Source: CAZGUG01 sp964625335 (GTDB taxonomy: Bacteria; Bacillota; Clostridia; Ch29). Taken from it: a stretch of 11,039 nt of DNA. The position numbers and the translations under genes were made by a program. The stretch's first letter is position 1, and the number at the start of each line of letters is the position of its first letter. Shown here one piece after another: positions 10,931 through 11,039 of the stretch. The stretch lies in contig CAZVBE010000040.1 in assembly GCA_964625335.1 (NCBI GenBank), positions 1 through 11,039 on the forward strand. The letters run 5' to 3'. A model generated the notes under the pieces. It ran no database searches. It worked only from the letters and a program-made list of their open reading frames with translations, and had not been told where the DNA came from.

Positions 10931-11039
10931 ATGAAAATCGGCTGCTTATTAAGTGGTTATGAATATATACTGACTCAGGGAAATATTGAAGCAGAAGTGG
11001 AAAATATATCTTACGACTCGCGAAAAGTAACAAATAGAT
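10931..11039 (+). CDS. murE: MurE, UDP-MurNAc-tripeptide synthetase (N-terminus only)
   Basis: The reading frame starts at ATG 10931 with AAGGAGG seven bases upstream and runs off the window after 36 codons. MKIGCLLSGYEYILTQGN, then VENISYDSRKVTNR, fits the MurE N-terminal domain, where ISYDSRKV is the conserved opening motif of the UMP-binding part. MurE adds the third amino acid (usually diaminopimelate in this group) to the peptidoglycan precursor in the cytosol. MurF has a related start (DSR.V), but the LL.G.EY...G pattern favours MurE. The rest of the gene and its ATP-binding domain are outside the window. Confidence 0.8.
   Translation, partial: MKIGCLLSGYEYILTQGNIEAEVENISYDSRKVTNR

Overview
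The window looks like chromosomal DNA of a low-to-moderate GC Gram-positive bacterium, most likely a Clostridia-class Firmicute. The grounds are strong purine-rich ribosome binding sites with some TTG/GTG starts, sigma-A-type promoters, intrinsic terminators with U-runs, two riboswitch classes typical of Firmicutes, and families at home in Clostridia (PspC/LiaF-like membrane proteins, the DUF3343/TusA/YedE selenium group, a YvrJ-type small protein). No species can be named from the sequence alone.

Left part (1-2100): a gene-free leader holds a CsoR-like palindrome and a second perfect palindrome. A near-consensus promoter then drives a two-gene membrane operon, a PspC-domain protein and a LiaF-like multi-pass protein. 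Convergent to it is a two-gene operon, a small XRE regulator and a four-TM protein. Its promoter carries three copies of one 16-bp operator-like element.

Middle part (2150-6850): purC stands alone. Next comes a selenium/sulfur-handling island: yedE (transporter), a single-domain TusA/YedF-like CPxP protein and a DUF3343 carrier on the minus strand, then a divergent class-V aminotransferase (cysteine desulfurase / selenocysteine lyase-like), then a convergent LysR regulator of the selenium-associated type. A long dyad in the divergent promoter region is a candidate LysR site.

Right part (6920-10670): a cation diffusion facilitator gene lies behind a NiCo (czcD) riboswitch with a clear transcription terminator. 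A lipoprotein of unknown function follows. Divergent from it is the most interesting unit: a cyclic-di-GMP-I (GEMM-I) riboswitch at the head of an unusually long structured leader (about 290 nt from aptamer to start codon). The leader precedes two small overlapping genes that look like a sigma factor split in two, a region-4-like protein and a region-2-like protein, as in the SigO/RsoA pair of Bacillus subtilis. A strong terminator and a YvrJ-family gene follow. YvrJ belongs to the same regulon in B. subtilis, so the three families recur together here, apparently under c-di-GMP control.

Far right (10670-11039): an 84-bp decayed copy of the lipoprotein 3' end, in the same orientation as the intact gene, closes the sigma cassette. 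After it come short GACGGTTCT direct repeats and then the promoter and first 36 codons of murE, which runs off the window.
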